Source: Caldisericota bacterium
GTDB taxonomy: Bacteria; CAIJMQ01; JAADFP01
Assembly (NCBI GenBank): GCA_013152825.1
Contig: JAADFP010000144.1
Coordinates: 1 to 18,396, forward strand
Reading direction: 5' to 3'
DNA: 18,396 nucleotides
Shown here: piece after piece, positions 6,384 through 13,385 of the stretch
Position numbering within the stretch: position 1 is the stretch's first letter
Layout of the letters: each line of letters starts with the position of its first letter
Notes under the pieces: model-generated
Database searches by the model: none
Seen by the model: only the letters and a program-made list of their open reading frames with translations
What the model was told of the DNA's origin: nothing
Made by a program: the position numbers and the translations under genes

Positions 6384-7522
6384 GAATACTTTATCTGGAC
6401 TGTTTTGCCGGGATAAGTGGGGATATGTTTTTATCTGCACTTTTAGATGCTGGGCTCCCCTTTGAGCTTCTTAAAGCAGAGCTGGATAAGTTAAATGCAA
6501 ATTTTGAAGTAGAAGTTACCAAGGTAAAAAGAAACGGAATAATTGCCACCCGGTTGGTGGTGAAAGAAGAAAAAGTAAAACGGGGACTAGAGGAAATCGT
6601 AGAGATAATAAATAAAAGCAAGCTGGAGTTAGAAGTTAAGCAGAAAGCAGTAAAAATGTTTGAGAGGTTACAGGCTGTGGAGAAGAAGATTCATGGCGAG
6701 GTGCATACTTTTCATGAGTTGGGGCTACTGGATACCATCGTGGATGTAGTGGGTGCCATTGTGGGCTTAAAGATTTTGAATGTAGAAAAGGTATTTGCCG
6801 GAAAGGTAAATGTAGGTGGAGGATTTGTAAACACAGAGCACGGAACTGTGCCTGTCCCGGCTCCTGCTACTACAGAACTCTTAAAAGGTATCCCTGTTTA
6901 TTCTACGGGCGTAACCTCGGAGTTAGTAACTCCTACTGGGGCGCTGCTTCTCTCTGAATTTGTGGATGAATTCAGGATGCCGGAAATAAAAATAGAAAGT
7001 GTTGGATACGGTGCAGGAGGAAAAACCATCAAAAATTTCCCCAATCTCTTGAGAGTTTACCTGGGAGTGGGGGAGAGTATAGAGGCGAGGAAGATTCTTA
7101 TCGAAACAAACATTGATGATTTAAATCCCGAAATTTATGAGTACGTAATGGAAAGACTATTTCAACATGGGGCGCTGGATGTTTATCTGACTCCTGTGCA
7201 TATGAAGAAAAATAGGCCGGGTATACTTCTCTCCTGTTTATGCCGGGAAGGGGAAAAAGAGAAACTTGTAGAGATAATTTTCCAGGAGACCAGTACTACA
7301 GGGCTGCGTGTTTTCTACCCGGAGAGAATAGAACTGGAAAGATATATAAAAACTGTTCACACAGAATATGGAGAAGTAGAGGTGAAGATAGCTAAGTATA
7401 GAGGAAAGATAATGAGTGTTTCTCCCGAATATGAAACCTGCAAAAAAATAGCCGCAAAAAAGAACATACCTTTAAAAGAGGTTTATAGAGCAGCCATAGC
7501 AGGGTCAGGTCTTCACATTTAA
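6380..7522 (+). CDS. larC: LarC, nickel insertase of nickel-pincer nucleotide synthesis (single ORF)
   Basis: LarC inserts nickel into the dithiocarboxylated mononucleotide in a CTP-dependent reaction, completing the nickel-pincer nucleotide. This 380-residue protein starts with MRILYLDCFAGISGDM and carries the N-terminal LarC1 region, with HTFHELGLLDTIVDVVGA (109-126), NTEHGTVPVPAPATTELL (151-168) and VTPTGALLLSE (183-193). It continues into the C-terminal LarC2 region (from about 235: ETNIDDLNPEIYEYVMERL, TGLRVFYPERIEL). In L. plantarum the two halves are joined by programmed ribosomal frameshifting; here they form one uninterrupted frame. The ATG at 6380 overlaps the larB stop by 4 nt and is preferred to an in-frame TTG at 6365. 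The gene converges on carB, whose stop is 60 bp away, and no clear terminator is visible between them. Confidence 0.95.
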   Translation: MRILYLDCFAGISGDMFLSALLDAGLPFELLKAELDKLNANFEVEVTKVKRNGIIATRLVVKEEKVKRGLEEIVEIINKSKLELEVKQKAVKMFERLQAVEKKIHGEVHTFHELGLLDTIVDVVGAIVGLKILNVEKVFAGKVNVGGGFVNTEHGTVPVPAPATTELLKGIPVYSTGVTSELVTPTGALLLSEFVDEFRMPEIKIESVGYGAGGKTIKNFPNLLRVYLGVGESIEARKILIETNIDDLNPEIYEYVMERLFQHGALDVYLTPVHMKKNRPGILLSCLCREGEKEKLVEIIFQETSTTGLRVFYPERIELERYIKTVHTEYGEVEVKIAKYRGKIMSVSPEYETCKKIAAKKNIPLKEVYRAAIAGSGLHI

Positions 7523-7582
7523 TATTGGAAGGAATTACGAGTTGCCAGTTGTGGATGTCAGGATAAAAATTTGCTTTCGAAC

Positions 7583-10500
7583 TTAGTGGTATTCCTGTAT
7601 GGATTTTACCTGGATTCCACCTTTCTTTAATGTTTCAATGGCTTTAACTCCGGCTAATGCCCCAGGAATAGTGGTGATAATGGGCACCTTGTGGATGGTA
7701 GCTTCCCTACGGATATAATATTCGTCAAATTTAGGGCCCTTGCCTATGGGGGTATTAATAATCAGGTTAATTTCTCCGTTTTTTATAAGGTCAACCACAT
7801 TGGGCCTTCCCTCTGTAAGTTTATTGACTAAGTTTATTTCAATTCCCCATTTTTTCAGAAAATCTCTTGTGCCCTGAGTGGCTACTAAATCAAACCCTAA
7901 TTTTTTTAGTTTCTGTGCTACAGGGAGAATATATTTCTTGTCCCGGTCAGTTACACTTATGAAAACTTTTCCCTGCAAGGGCAGGGCATTTCCTGCTGCT
8001 ATCTGGGACTTAGCAAAAGCTTTACCAAAGTCTTCATCTATTCCCATTACTTCTCCGGTAGATTTCATTTCCGGTCCCAGTATGATGTCCACTCCCGGGA
8101 AGCGTATGAAAGGAAATACCGACTCTTTTACTGCCACGTGTTTTATTTCTACCTCTTTGCTTAATCCTAATTCTTTAAGAGACTTGCCTATCATAACCTT
8201 AGAAGCAATTCTGGCTAAGGGTACACCCGTGGCTTTTCCTACGAAGGGAACTGTACGTGATGCCCTGGGATTGACTTCCAGAATATAAATGTTCCCTTCC
8301 TGGACAGCGAATTGTATGTTTATTAAGCCTATAACATTTAACTCCCTGGCAATCATGCGGGTTTGTTCTTTTATTTCTTCAATAATCATCTTGGAAAGGC
8401 TGAAAGGAGGCAAAGCCATGGCAGAGTCGCCCGAGTGCACCCCGGCTTCTTCTATGTGTTCCATAACTCCTCCAATGATAGTCATCTTGCCGTCAGAGAT
8501 AGCATCCACGTCCACTTCTATGGCTGATTCCAGGAATTTATCTATGAGTATGGGATGTTCGGGAGAAATTTTTACGGCTTCTTTCATGTATCTTTCCAGG
8601 GTTTTTGCATCGTATACTATCTCCATGGCTCTCCCGCCCAGGACATAAGAAGGCCTTACCAGAACCGGGTAACTAATTCTCTCAGCAATCTTTTTTGCCT
8701 CTGAAAAGGAGAAAGCGGTTCCATGGGGCGTGTGCTGAAGTCCCAGTTTGCTCAGTATCCGGGCAAATAATTTCCTGTTTTCTGCCTGGTTAATGTTTTC
8801 GGGATCGGTTCCCAGTACTTTAATACCTTCTTTTTTCAGGGCAAGTGCAATATTGAGAGGGGTTTGTCCTCCAAGCTGCACGATTACTCCGGCAGGTTTC
8901 TCCTTTTCTGCAATAGAGAGAACATCTTCCAGGGTAAGCGGTTCAAAGTAGAGACGGTCTGATGTATCATAGTCTGTGCTTACCGTTTCCGGGTTGCAGT
9001 TGACCATGATTACTTCGTAGCCTTCTTCCCTAAGGGCAAAGGCAGCCTGTACGCAGCAGTAATCAAATTCTATGCCCTGTCCTATGCGGTTTGGCCCTCC
9101 CCCAAGAATCATAACTTTTTTCTTCCGGTCAGCTTTTACTTCGTCTTCAAACTCATAAGCAGAGTAGAAGTATGGGGTATAAGCTTCAAATTCAGCTGCG
9201 CAGGTGTCTACTAACTTATAAGCAGGTTTTAAGCCTATCTTTCGGCGCAATTCTCTTATCTCCTGTTCTGTCTTTCCGCTGAGAAAAGCTATCTGTTTAT
9301 CCGAGAACCCGAAAGATTTTGCCTGCTGCAAAAGTGCAGTATCTTTCGTGCCTTTTTCTCTCAATTTGTTTTCTGTATCTATTATTTCCTTAATATTTTC
9401 CAGGAACCAGGGATCTATACTGGTCAGCTGGTAAATTTCCCGGGTATCCAGGCCAGCCATGTAAGCATAGCGTAAGTAAAATATCCTTTCTGGATGGGGC
9501 ACCTTGAGCTTTTCTCGGATAAAATCAGCATCAAATGGAGGATTTAAAAAGTCTTTTCCGTCTGCTCCCAGCCCCATTCTTCCCTGTTCCAGGCTTCTAA
9601 GGGCTTTTTGCAGGGCTTCCTTGAAATTCCTGCCAATAGCCATGGCTTCTCCCACTGATTTCATGGTAGTGTCAAGAGTTTTATTGGCATCAGGGAATTT
9701 TTCAAAATCCCAGCGGGGAATTTTCACCACACAGTAATCAATGGTAGGTTCAAAGCAAGCGGGTGTCTTTTGCGTTATGTCATTGGGTATTTCGTCCAGG
9801 GTGTATCCTACGGCCAGTTTGGCGGCAAATTTTGCGATGGGGAAGCCCGTGGCTTTAGAAGCGAGCGCAGAGGAGCGAGAAACTCGTGGGTTCATCTCAA
9901 TTACTACCATTTCTCCGGTCCCGGGATGAACAGCAAACTGTATGTTTGATCCACCTGTTTCCACTCCTATCTCCCGGATGATGGCAATAGCTGCATCTCT
10001 CATCCTCTGGTATTCCTTATCTGTAAGTGTCTGTGCCGGTGCCACGGTGATGGAATCTCCTGTATGGATTCCCATGGGGTCAAAATTCTCAATAGAACAG
10101 ATAATTACCACGTTATCTTTAAGATCCCTCATCACTTCAAGTTCGTATTCCTTCCATCCCAGCACCGATTCTTCTACCAGAACTTCACCCACTAAGCTGT
10201 ATTCGATGCCTCTGGCTACCAGATTGCTGAGTTCTTCCCTGTTATAAACAATGCCCCCTCCTGTCCCGGCCAGGGTATAGGAAGGACGAATAATGAAGGG
10301 GTAACTTTTACCTCTAGCCCAGCTCAGTGCTTCTTCTACGCTCTTTACGTACGTGCTATCCGGGACTTTCAACCCTATGTTTCGCATACTCTCCTTAAAG
10401 AGGTCTCTTTCCTCAGCTTTCCTGATAGCCTCAAACTTTGCCCCGATGAGTTCCACTCCATATTTCTCCAGGATTCCTTCCTGCGAGAGAAGAATGGCCA

Positions 10501-10792
10501 GGTTAAGCCCGGTTTGCCCGCCCATGGTGGGAAGACAGGCATCCGGCCGCTCCCGGATGATTATTTTTTCTAAAACCTCCGGGGTTAAAGGCTCTATATA
10601 TGTCCTATCTGCCATTTGAGGATCAGTCATTATGGTGGCTGGATTTGAGTTGACCAGAATAACTTGATAACCTTCTTCTCTTAAGGCTTTACAGGCCTGG
10701 GAACCTGAGTAATCAAATTCACAGGCCTGGCCTATGACAATAGGTCCTGGCCCAATTATAAGAATTTTCTTTAAATCGGTTCTTTTAGGCAT
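7583..10792 (-). CDS. carB: Carbamoyl-phosphate synthase large subunit
   Basis: CarB makes carbamoyl phosphate from bicarbonate, two ATP and ammonia delivered by CarA, feeding pyrimidine and arginine synthesis. The 1069-residue product is full length (E. coli about 1073). It has the N-terminal signature [23 protein letters not shown] (in 8-30) and two ATP-grasp halves: carboxyphosphate about 1-400, and carbamoyl phosphate about 550-930, the second opening with [19 protein letters not shown]. An oligomerisation segment lies between them, and the C-terminal MGS-like regulatory domain starts near 935 ([31 protein letters not shown]). A GGTGA 4 nt before the ATG serves as SD. The gene lies 51 nt downstream of the cupin gene in the carA-cupin-carB operon. 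It is convergent with larC. Confidence 0.98.
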   Translation of the reverse strand: MPKRTDLKKILIIGPGPIVIGQACEFDYSGSQACKALREEGYQVILVNSNPATIMTDPQMADRTYIEPLTPEVLEKIIIRERPDACLPTMGGQTGLNLAILLSQEGILEKYGVELIGAKFEAIRKAEERDLFKESMRNIGLKVPDSTYVKSVEEALSWARGKSYPFIIRPSYTLAGTGGGIVYNREELSNLVARGIEYSLVGEVLVEESVLGWKEYELEVMRDLKDNVVIICSIENFDPMGIHTGDSITVAPAQTLTDKEYQRMRDAAIAIIREIGVETGGSNIQFAVHPGTGEMVVIEMNPRVSRSSALASKATGFPIAKFAAKLAVGYTLDEIPNDITQKTPACFEPTIDYCVVKIPRWDFEKFPDANKTLDTTMKSVGEAMAIGRNFKEALQKALRSLEQGRMGLGADGKDFLNPPFDADFIREKLKVPHPERIFYLRYAYMAGLDTREIYQLTSIDPWFLENIKEIIDTENKLREKGTKDTALLQQAKSFGFSDKQIAFLSGKTEQEIRELRRKIGLKPAYKLVDTCAAEFEAYTPYFYSAYEFEDEVKADRKKKVMILGGGPNRIGQGIEFDYCCVQAAFALREEGYEVIMVNCNPETVSTDYDTSDRLYFEPLTLEDVLSIAEKEKPAGVIVQLGGQTPLNIALALKKEGIKVLGTDPENINQAENRKLFARILSKLGLQHTPHGTAFSFSEAKKIAERISYPVLVRPSYVLGGRAMEIVYDAKTLERYMKEAVKISPEHPILIDKFLESAIEVDVDAISDGKMTIIGGVMEHIEEAGVHSGDSAMALPPFSLSKMIIEEIKEQTRMIARELNVIGLINIQFAVQEGNIYILEVNPRASRTVPFVGKATGVPLARIASKVMIGKSLKELGLSKEVEIKHVAVKESVFPFIRFPGVDIILGPEMKSTGEVMGIDEDFGKAFAKSQIAAGNALPLQGKVFISVTDRDKKYILPVAQKLKKLGFDLVATQGTRDFLKKWGIEINLVNKLTEGRPNVVDLIKNGEINLIINTPIGKGPKFDEYYIRREATIHKVPIITTIPGALAGVKAIETLKKGGIQVKSIQEYH

Positions 10793-10843
10793 AATTCACC
10801 CGCAAAACTCCAAATTTAAGATATGAATCAAAAGCAATCTTCT

Positions 10844-11245
10844 TTAAAATGTCCAGGGATACTCTTCTTTTATAACCACGTTTTTTAATGCTTTATCCTT
10901 ATCTCCTTCTTCTAAAAAGTAGGAATCTTCCTCTTTATGTTCTCCGGAGAACTCAAAGATTACTGCATCCTCTTCCAGGGCGGTAAATTTATGCTTTTTG
11001 CCCTGTTCCATTACCAATACGTCTCCCGGTTTCATTATGACCTTCTCCCCATCCACTTCCATTTCCACCTTTCCCTTCCAGATAAAAAATGTCTCGTGTT
11101 TGTCCTTGTGGTAATGCAGGGGACAGGTGTATCCTTTTTTAAGATAAAGAATCTTGCCGCAATACTGGGGAATATTTACAATCCAGTACTCTGTCATACC
11201 AATCTGGGTCCTATCTACCATAAGGGGTCTCTTTAACTCTACCAT
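10844..11245 (-). CDS. Small single-domain cupin protein inside the car operon
   Basis: A 133-residue cytoplasmic protein with one cupin beta-barrel. Cupin motif 1 is CPLHYHKDKHETFFIWKG (41-58), with metal-ligand candidates H44, H46 and E51; motif 2 is PGDVLVMEQGKKHKF (73-87), with H85. All four ligands expected of a metal-binding cupin are therefore present. The region ILYLKKGYTCPLHYH and the tail FEFSGEHKEEDSYFLEEGD resemble cupins attached to or encoded beside sugar-processing enzymes such as NeuB-type synthases. Its substrate cannot be deduced. A perfect AGGAGGT SD (11257-11251) overlaps the carA stop codon, and the ATG is 10 nt past that stop, so it should be well translated and coupled to carA. 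It could be an isomerase or epimerase, a binding or sensing protein, or a hitchhiker in the operon. Confidence 0.85.
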   Translation of the reverse strand: MVELKRPLMVDRTQIGMTEYWIVNIPQYCGKILYLKKGYTCPLHYHKDKHETFFIWKGKVEMEVDGEKVIMKPGDVLVMEQGKKHKFTALEEDAVIFEFSGEHKEEDSYFLEEGDKDKALKNVVIKEEYPWTF

Positions 11246-11255
11246 CTCTAACCTC

Positions 11256-12371
11256 CTATATCATATTAATGAATCTCTGGAAAAGATACCTGGAGTCATG
11301 AGGCCCAGGTCCTGCCTCGGGATGATACTGAATAGAGAAAAGAGGGTGTTTTTTGTGTTTAATGCCCTCCAGCGTGCGGTCATTTAGATTTATATGGGTG
11401 AGTTCTACGGCTTCTTGTGATAAGCTCTCCATATCAACGCAGAAACCGTGATTCTGGGTAGTAATCTCTACTTTCCTGGTCTTTAAATCCATGACGGGAT
11501 GGTTACCGCCGTGATGGCCAAACTTCAATTTAAATGTCGTTCCACCCAGTGCCTGTCCCAGTATCTGATGCCCGAAACAAATCCCGAAGAGAGGGATATT
11601 ATCGGCGATAAGTTTTTTTACTGTTTCCACAATATAGGGTACTGCGGAAGGATCTCCCGGCCCGTTGGAGATGAGCACCCCGGAAGGGTTAAGGGATAGG
11701 ATTTCTTCCGCAGAGTAAGAAGCAGGCACTACAATAACTTGGCAGGAAAAACTTTTTAGAATTCTCAGGATATTGTATTTAACTCCGCAATCAATCACTA
11801 CCACTTTTGCATTCGACATATCTCCCAGTATTATGGGATTTCCCTGCTCATCTCTCAAAGGCTCTTCCCACTCGTAGTATTTTTTGCAGGTAACTTCTTT
11901 GACCAGGTCAATTCCCACAATAGAAGGAAAATCTTTCACTTTCTTGACCAATCTTTTAATATCACCGTCCACAGTTGAAATACATCCTTTCATTGCTCCC
12001 TGCAATCTGATGTGTTTGGTTAAGGCTCTTGTATCTACCCTTTCTATCCCGATAACCCCGTATTCCTGCAGATACTCTTCCAGCCCTTTTTCTGCCCGCC
12101 AGCTGGAGAAAACCCTTGCCTTTTCTCTTATTACAAAACCTTCCACCCAGACTCTTTCTGATTCCACATCCTGAGAGTTTATTCCATAATTCCCGATAAG
12201 AGGGTTGGTCATAGTAACGATTTGTCCTTTATAAGAAGGATCGGTAAGAACTTCCTGGTAGCCGGTGAGAGAAGTATTGAAAACTATTTCTCCAAAAGTT
12301 TCCCCTTCTGCCCCAAAATGCTCCCCCTCTAGATAGAAACCATCCTCCAGAACCAGGAAAGCTTTTGACAT
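11256..12371 (-). CDS. carA: Carbamoyl-phosphate synthase small subunit (glutamine amidotransferase)
   Basis: CarA hydrolyses glutamine and channels ammonia to CarB. The 371-residue protein starts MSKAFLVLEDGFYLEGEHFG and carries the CPSase small-subunit N-terminal domain (about 1-150: FNTSLTGYQEVLTDPSYKGQ, TNPLIGNYGIN). The class I amidotransferase domain follows (about 188-371), with the oxyanion-loop motif SNGPGDPS (235-242), the nucleophile elbow GICFGHQ with Cys265, and His350/Glu352 in QYHPEAGPGP. All catalytic residues are present. It is the first gene of carA-cupin-carB. The start is certain because an in-frame TAG lies five codons upstream and no other start codon intervenes. GGGAG touches the ATG directly, too close for a normal SD. 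Together with the promoter at 12409-12381, this suggests a leaderless message. Confidence 0.98.
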   Translation of the reverse strand: MSKAFLVLEDGFYLEGEHFGAEGETFGEIVFNTSLTGYQEVLTDPSYKGQIVTMTNPLIGNYGINSQDVESERVWVEGFVIREKARVFSSWRAEKGLEEYLQEYGVIGIERVDTRALTKHIRLQGAMKGCISTVDGDIKRLVKKVKDFPSIVGIDLVKEVTCKKYYEWEEPLRDEQGNPIILGDMSNAKVVVIDCGVKYNILRILKSFSCQVIVVPASYSAEEILSLNPSGVLISNGPGDPSAVPYIVETVKKLIADNIPLFGICFGHQILGQALGGTTFKLKFGHHGGNHPVMDLKTRKVEITTQNHGFCVDMESLSQEAVELTHINLNDRTLEGIKHKKHPLFSIQYHPEAGPGPHDSRYLFQRFINMI

Positions 12372-12380
12372 CTCCCGGCT

Positions 12381-12409
12381 ATTCTACGGCAAAATGAGAA
12401 ATTGGTCAA
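12381..12409 (-). promoter_or_regulatory. Predicted sigma-70-type promoter of the car operon, leaderless geometry
   Basis: On the minus strand TTGACC (12409-12404), a 17-nt spacer and TAGAAT (12386-12381) match the sigma-70 consensus at 5 of 6 bases in each box. The -10 box ends 9 nt before the carA ATG. The predicted start site near 12374 leaves at most a few leader nucleotides and no room for a PyrR or attenuator leader. Confidence 0.6.
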
Positions 12410-12491
12410 TATCTTGTAACGATATACGTAACTCGTTCACTGTATCCCCAGCCACATCCCCTCTGCGCCTTTGTGTCTCCTTCTCCTTCAT

Positions 12492-12540
12492 CGTCATTCC
12501 TGCCTGTCCCGATGAACATCGGGACGGGAGCAGGAATCTA
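12492..12540. repeat. Palindromic repeat, related to the element at 62-168
   Basis: A nested palindrome. The outer arms are ATTCCTGC (12496-12503) and GCAGGAAT (12530-12537). Inside, GTCCCGATG (12506-12514) and CATCGGGAC (12517-12525) form a 9-bp perfect stem with a 2-nt centre. CGTCATTCCTGC at 12492-12503 is the exact inverse of GCAGGAATGACG at 158-169, and 16 nt at 12496-12511 match 124-139 directly. It is a dispersed element of the same family, lying between the divergent carA and the VIT-like gene. No coding sequence is evident in the 400-nt gap 12372-12770. Confidence 0.75.
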
Positions 12541-12555
12541 GATCATGATAATAAA

Positions 12556-12616
12556 TTCCAAATCACAAGCTCCAACTTACCCCTTTTGGATAAAATTTAG
12601 ATATTGAGATTTGGAA
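12556..12616. repeat. AT-rich inverted repeat
   Basis: TTCCAAATC (12556-12564) is the reverse complement of GATTTGGAA (12608-12616), giving 9-bp arms with a 43-nt interior. The surroundings are rich in TTTGGAA, TTTGTAATTTGG and similar words, typical of decayed intergenic palindromes. No function is assigned. Confidence 0.5.
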
Positions 12617-12636
12617 CTTTTTATGGTTTGTAATTT

Positions 12637-12686
12637 GGGGGCCGCTAACTGTTTACTACCTTCTCTGTCTGCAGTCTATGGCCCCC
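12637..12686. repeat. GC-rich inverted repeat GGGGGCC/GGCCCCC
   Basis: GGGGGCC (12637-12643) and GGCCCCC (12680-12686) are 7-bp perfect arms separated by 36 nt. No T-run follows on either strand, so an intrinsic terminator is unlikely. It could be a repeat end or a protein site upstream of the VIT-like gene. Confidence 0.45.
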
Positions 12687-12770
12687 CGTGATAATTTTGG
12701 AAAGATTCTTATATGATGCAATTATCTTCATGTTTATTGGAAAGGGAAGTAAATATGATAAAATTTCCAG

Positions 12771-13247
12771 ATGAGACACTCGTTCAAAATAGGTCTTAGC
12801 TTTGGCTTGACTTCCGGCATAATTACTACGCTGGGTTTAATGGTGGGCTTGAATTCCAGTACCCATTCGAAACTTGTTGTTATTGGGGGAATATTAACCA
12901 TAGCTGTGGCGGATGCTCTTTCTGATGCGCTGGGCATCCATGTGTCTGAGGAATCGGAAGTGAAACACTCCACCAGGGAAATCTGGGAATCAACAGTATA
13001 TACTTTTTTCTCGAAATTTATCGTTGCCTTGACCTTTATCGTGCCTATTTTATTACTTCGGCTTTCTTTGGCGGTTAAAATTAACATTGCCTGGGGGCTT
13101 TCTCTATTAGGTATTTTTAGTTTCTTCATTGCGCAGGAACAGGGGGTTGCACCATGGAAAGTGATAGGAGAACATGTAATTATAGCGCTTCTGGTCATAA
13201 TTGCTACTCATTATGTGGGTGATTGGATAGGAGCGGTGTTTAGCTAA
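12771..13247 (+). CDS. Small VIT1/CCC1-like multispanning membrane protein
   Basis: A 158-residue integral membrane protein with about five hydrophobic helices (roughly 7-26, 34-55, 79-97, 104-122 and 132-155). The first half, FGLTSGIITTLGLMVGL then ILTIAVADALSDALGIHVSEESE, matches the pattern of VIT1/CCC1 iron/manganese transporters: a helix with a TT(L/V)G turn, then a small-residue helix ending in Y/HVSxxSE. The acidic metal-binding loop of full-length members is reduced to EESEVKHSTREIWE (60-73). Length and topology fit the short, poorly characterised members of the family, so vacuole-type iron transport cannot be asserted. An in-frame TAA 10 nt upstream fixes the ATG as the earliest start. 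It has no nearby SD. A possible -10 box TATGAT (12754-12759) ends 11 nt before the ATG, but its -35 is poor. Confidence 0.72.
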   Translation: MRHSFKIGLSFGLTSGIITTLGLMVGLNSSTHSKLVVIGGILTIAVADALSDALGIHVSEESEVKHSTREIWESTVYTFFSKFIVALTFIVPILLLRLSLAVKINIAWGLSLLGIFSFFIAQEQGVAPWKVIGEHVIIALLVIIATHYVGDWIGAVFS

Positions 13248-13281
13248 ATATCTTTTTGCTATCAAAGGCCATGCAGGATGG

Positions 13282-13310
13282 TTGACAATCTCTTAAATAA
13301 AAGTTATTAT
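13282..13310 (+). promoter_or_regulatory. Strong predicted sigma-70-type promoter of rny-ymdB-spoVS
   Basis: A perfect -35 TTGACA (13282-13287), a 17-nt spacer and -10 TATTAT (13305-13310, 5 of 6 bases) make this the best promoter in the window. The predicted start site falls near 13316-13318. The transcript would therefore begin at the left arm of the inverted repeat 13315-13369. Confidence 0.75.
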
Positions 13311-13314
13311 TTTC

Positions 13315-13381
13315 TACCGCAGAGATTTTTAAAAAGTAATTTTAGGTAATAATAACCCCCTCTGCGGTAAAAGAAGGGGGT
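13315..13381 (+). promoter_or_regulatory. rny leader with two mutually exclusive hairpins (candidate RNA switch)
   Basis: Hairpin B pairs TACCGCAGAG (13315-13324) with CTCTGCGGTA (13360-13369), 10 perfect base pairs, with the left arm at the predicted mRNA 5' end. Hairpin A pairs ACCCCC (13355-13360) with GGGGGT (13376-13381) and can extend through TCT/AGA (13361-13363 with 13372-13374). It buries the rny SD (AGAAGGGGG, 13372-13380). C13360 and TCT 13361-13363 belong to both structures, so they cannot form together. With B the SD is free; with A it is masked. The complementarity is seen directly; the switching is inference. Confidence 0.5.
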
Positions 13382-13385
13382 ATAA

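Noticed and set aside
7523..7582. A bidirectional terminator between convergent larC and carB.
   Set aside because: No hairpin with a T-run could be found in the 60 bp.
12372..12480. A pyrimidine-responsive (PyrR or UMP) attenuator ahead of carA.
   Set aside because: The predicted promoter ends 9 nt from the ATG, leaving no leader RNA to fold.
12394..12600. A 68-codon open frame between carA and the VIT-like gene.
   Set aside because: It covers the carA promoter and a palindrome; there is no SD and the composition looks noncoding.
12637..12686. GGGGGCC/GGCCCCC as a terminator.
   Set aside because: There is no T-run on either side, the loop is 36 nt, and no gene ends nearby.
13315..13369. 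The 10-bp inverted repeat upstream of rny as an intrinsic terminator of the VIT-like gene.
   Set aside because: It has a 35-nt loop and no T-run after the right arm; the next bases are AAAAGAAGGGGG. A strong promoter ends 4 nt before the left arm, so it fits a leader better.
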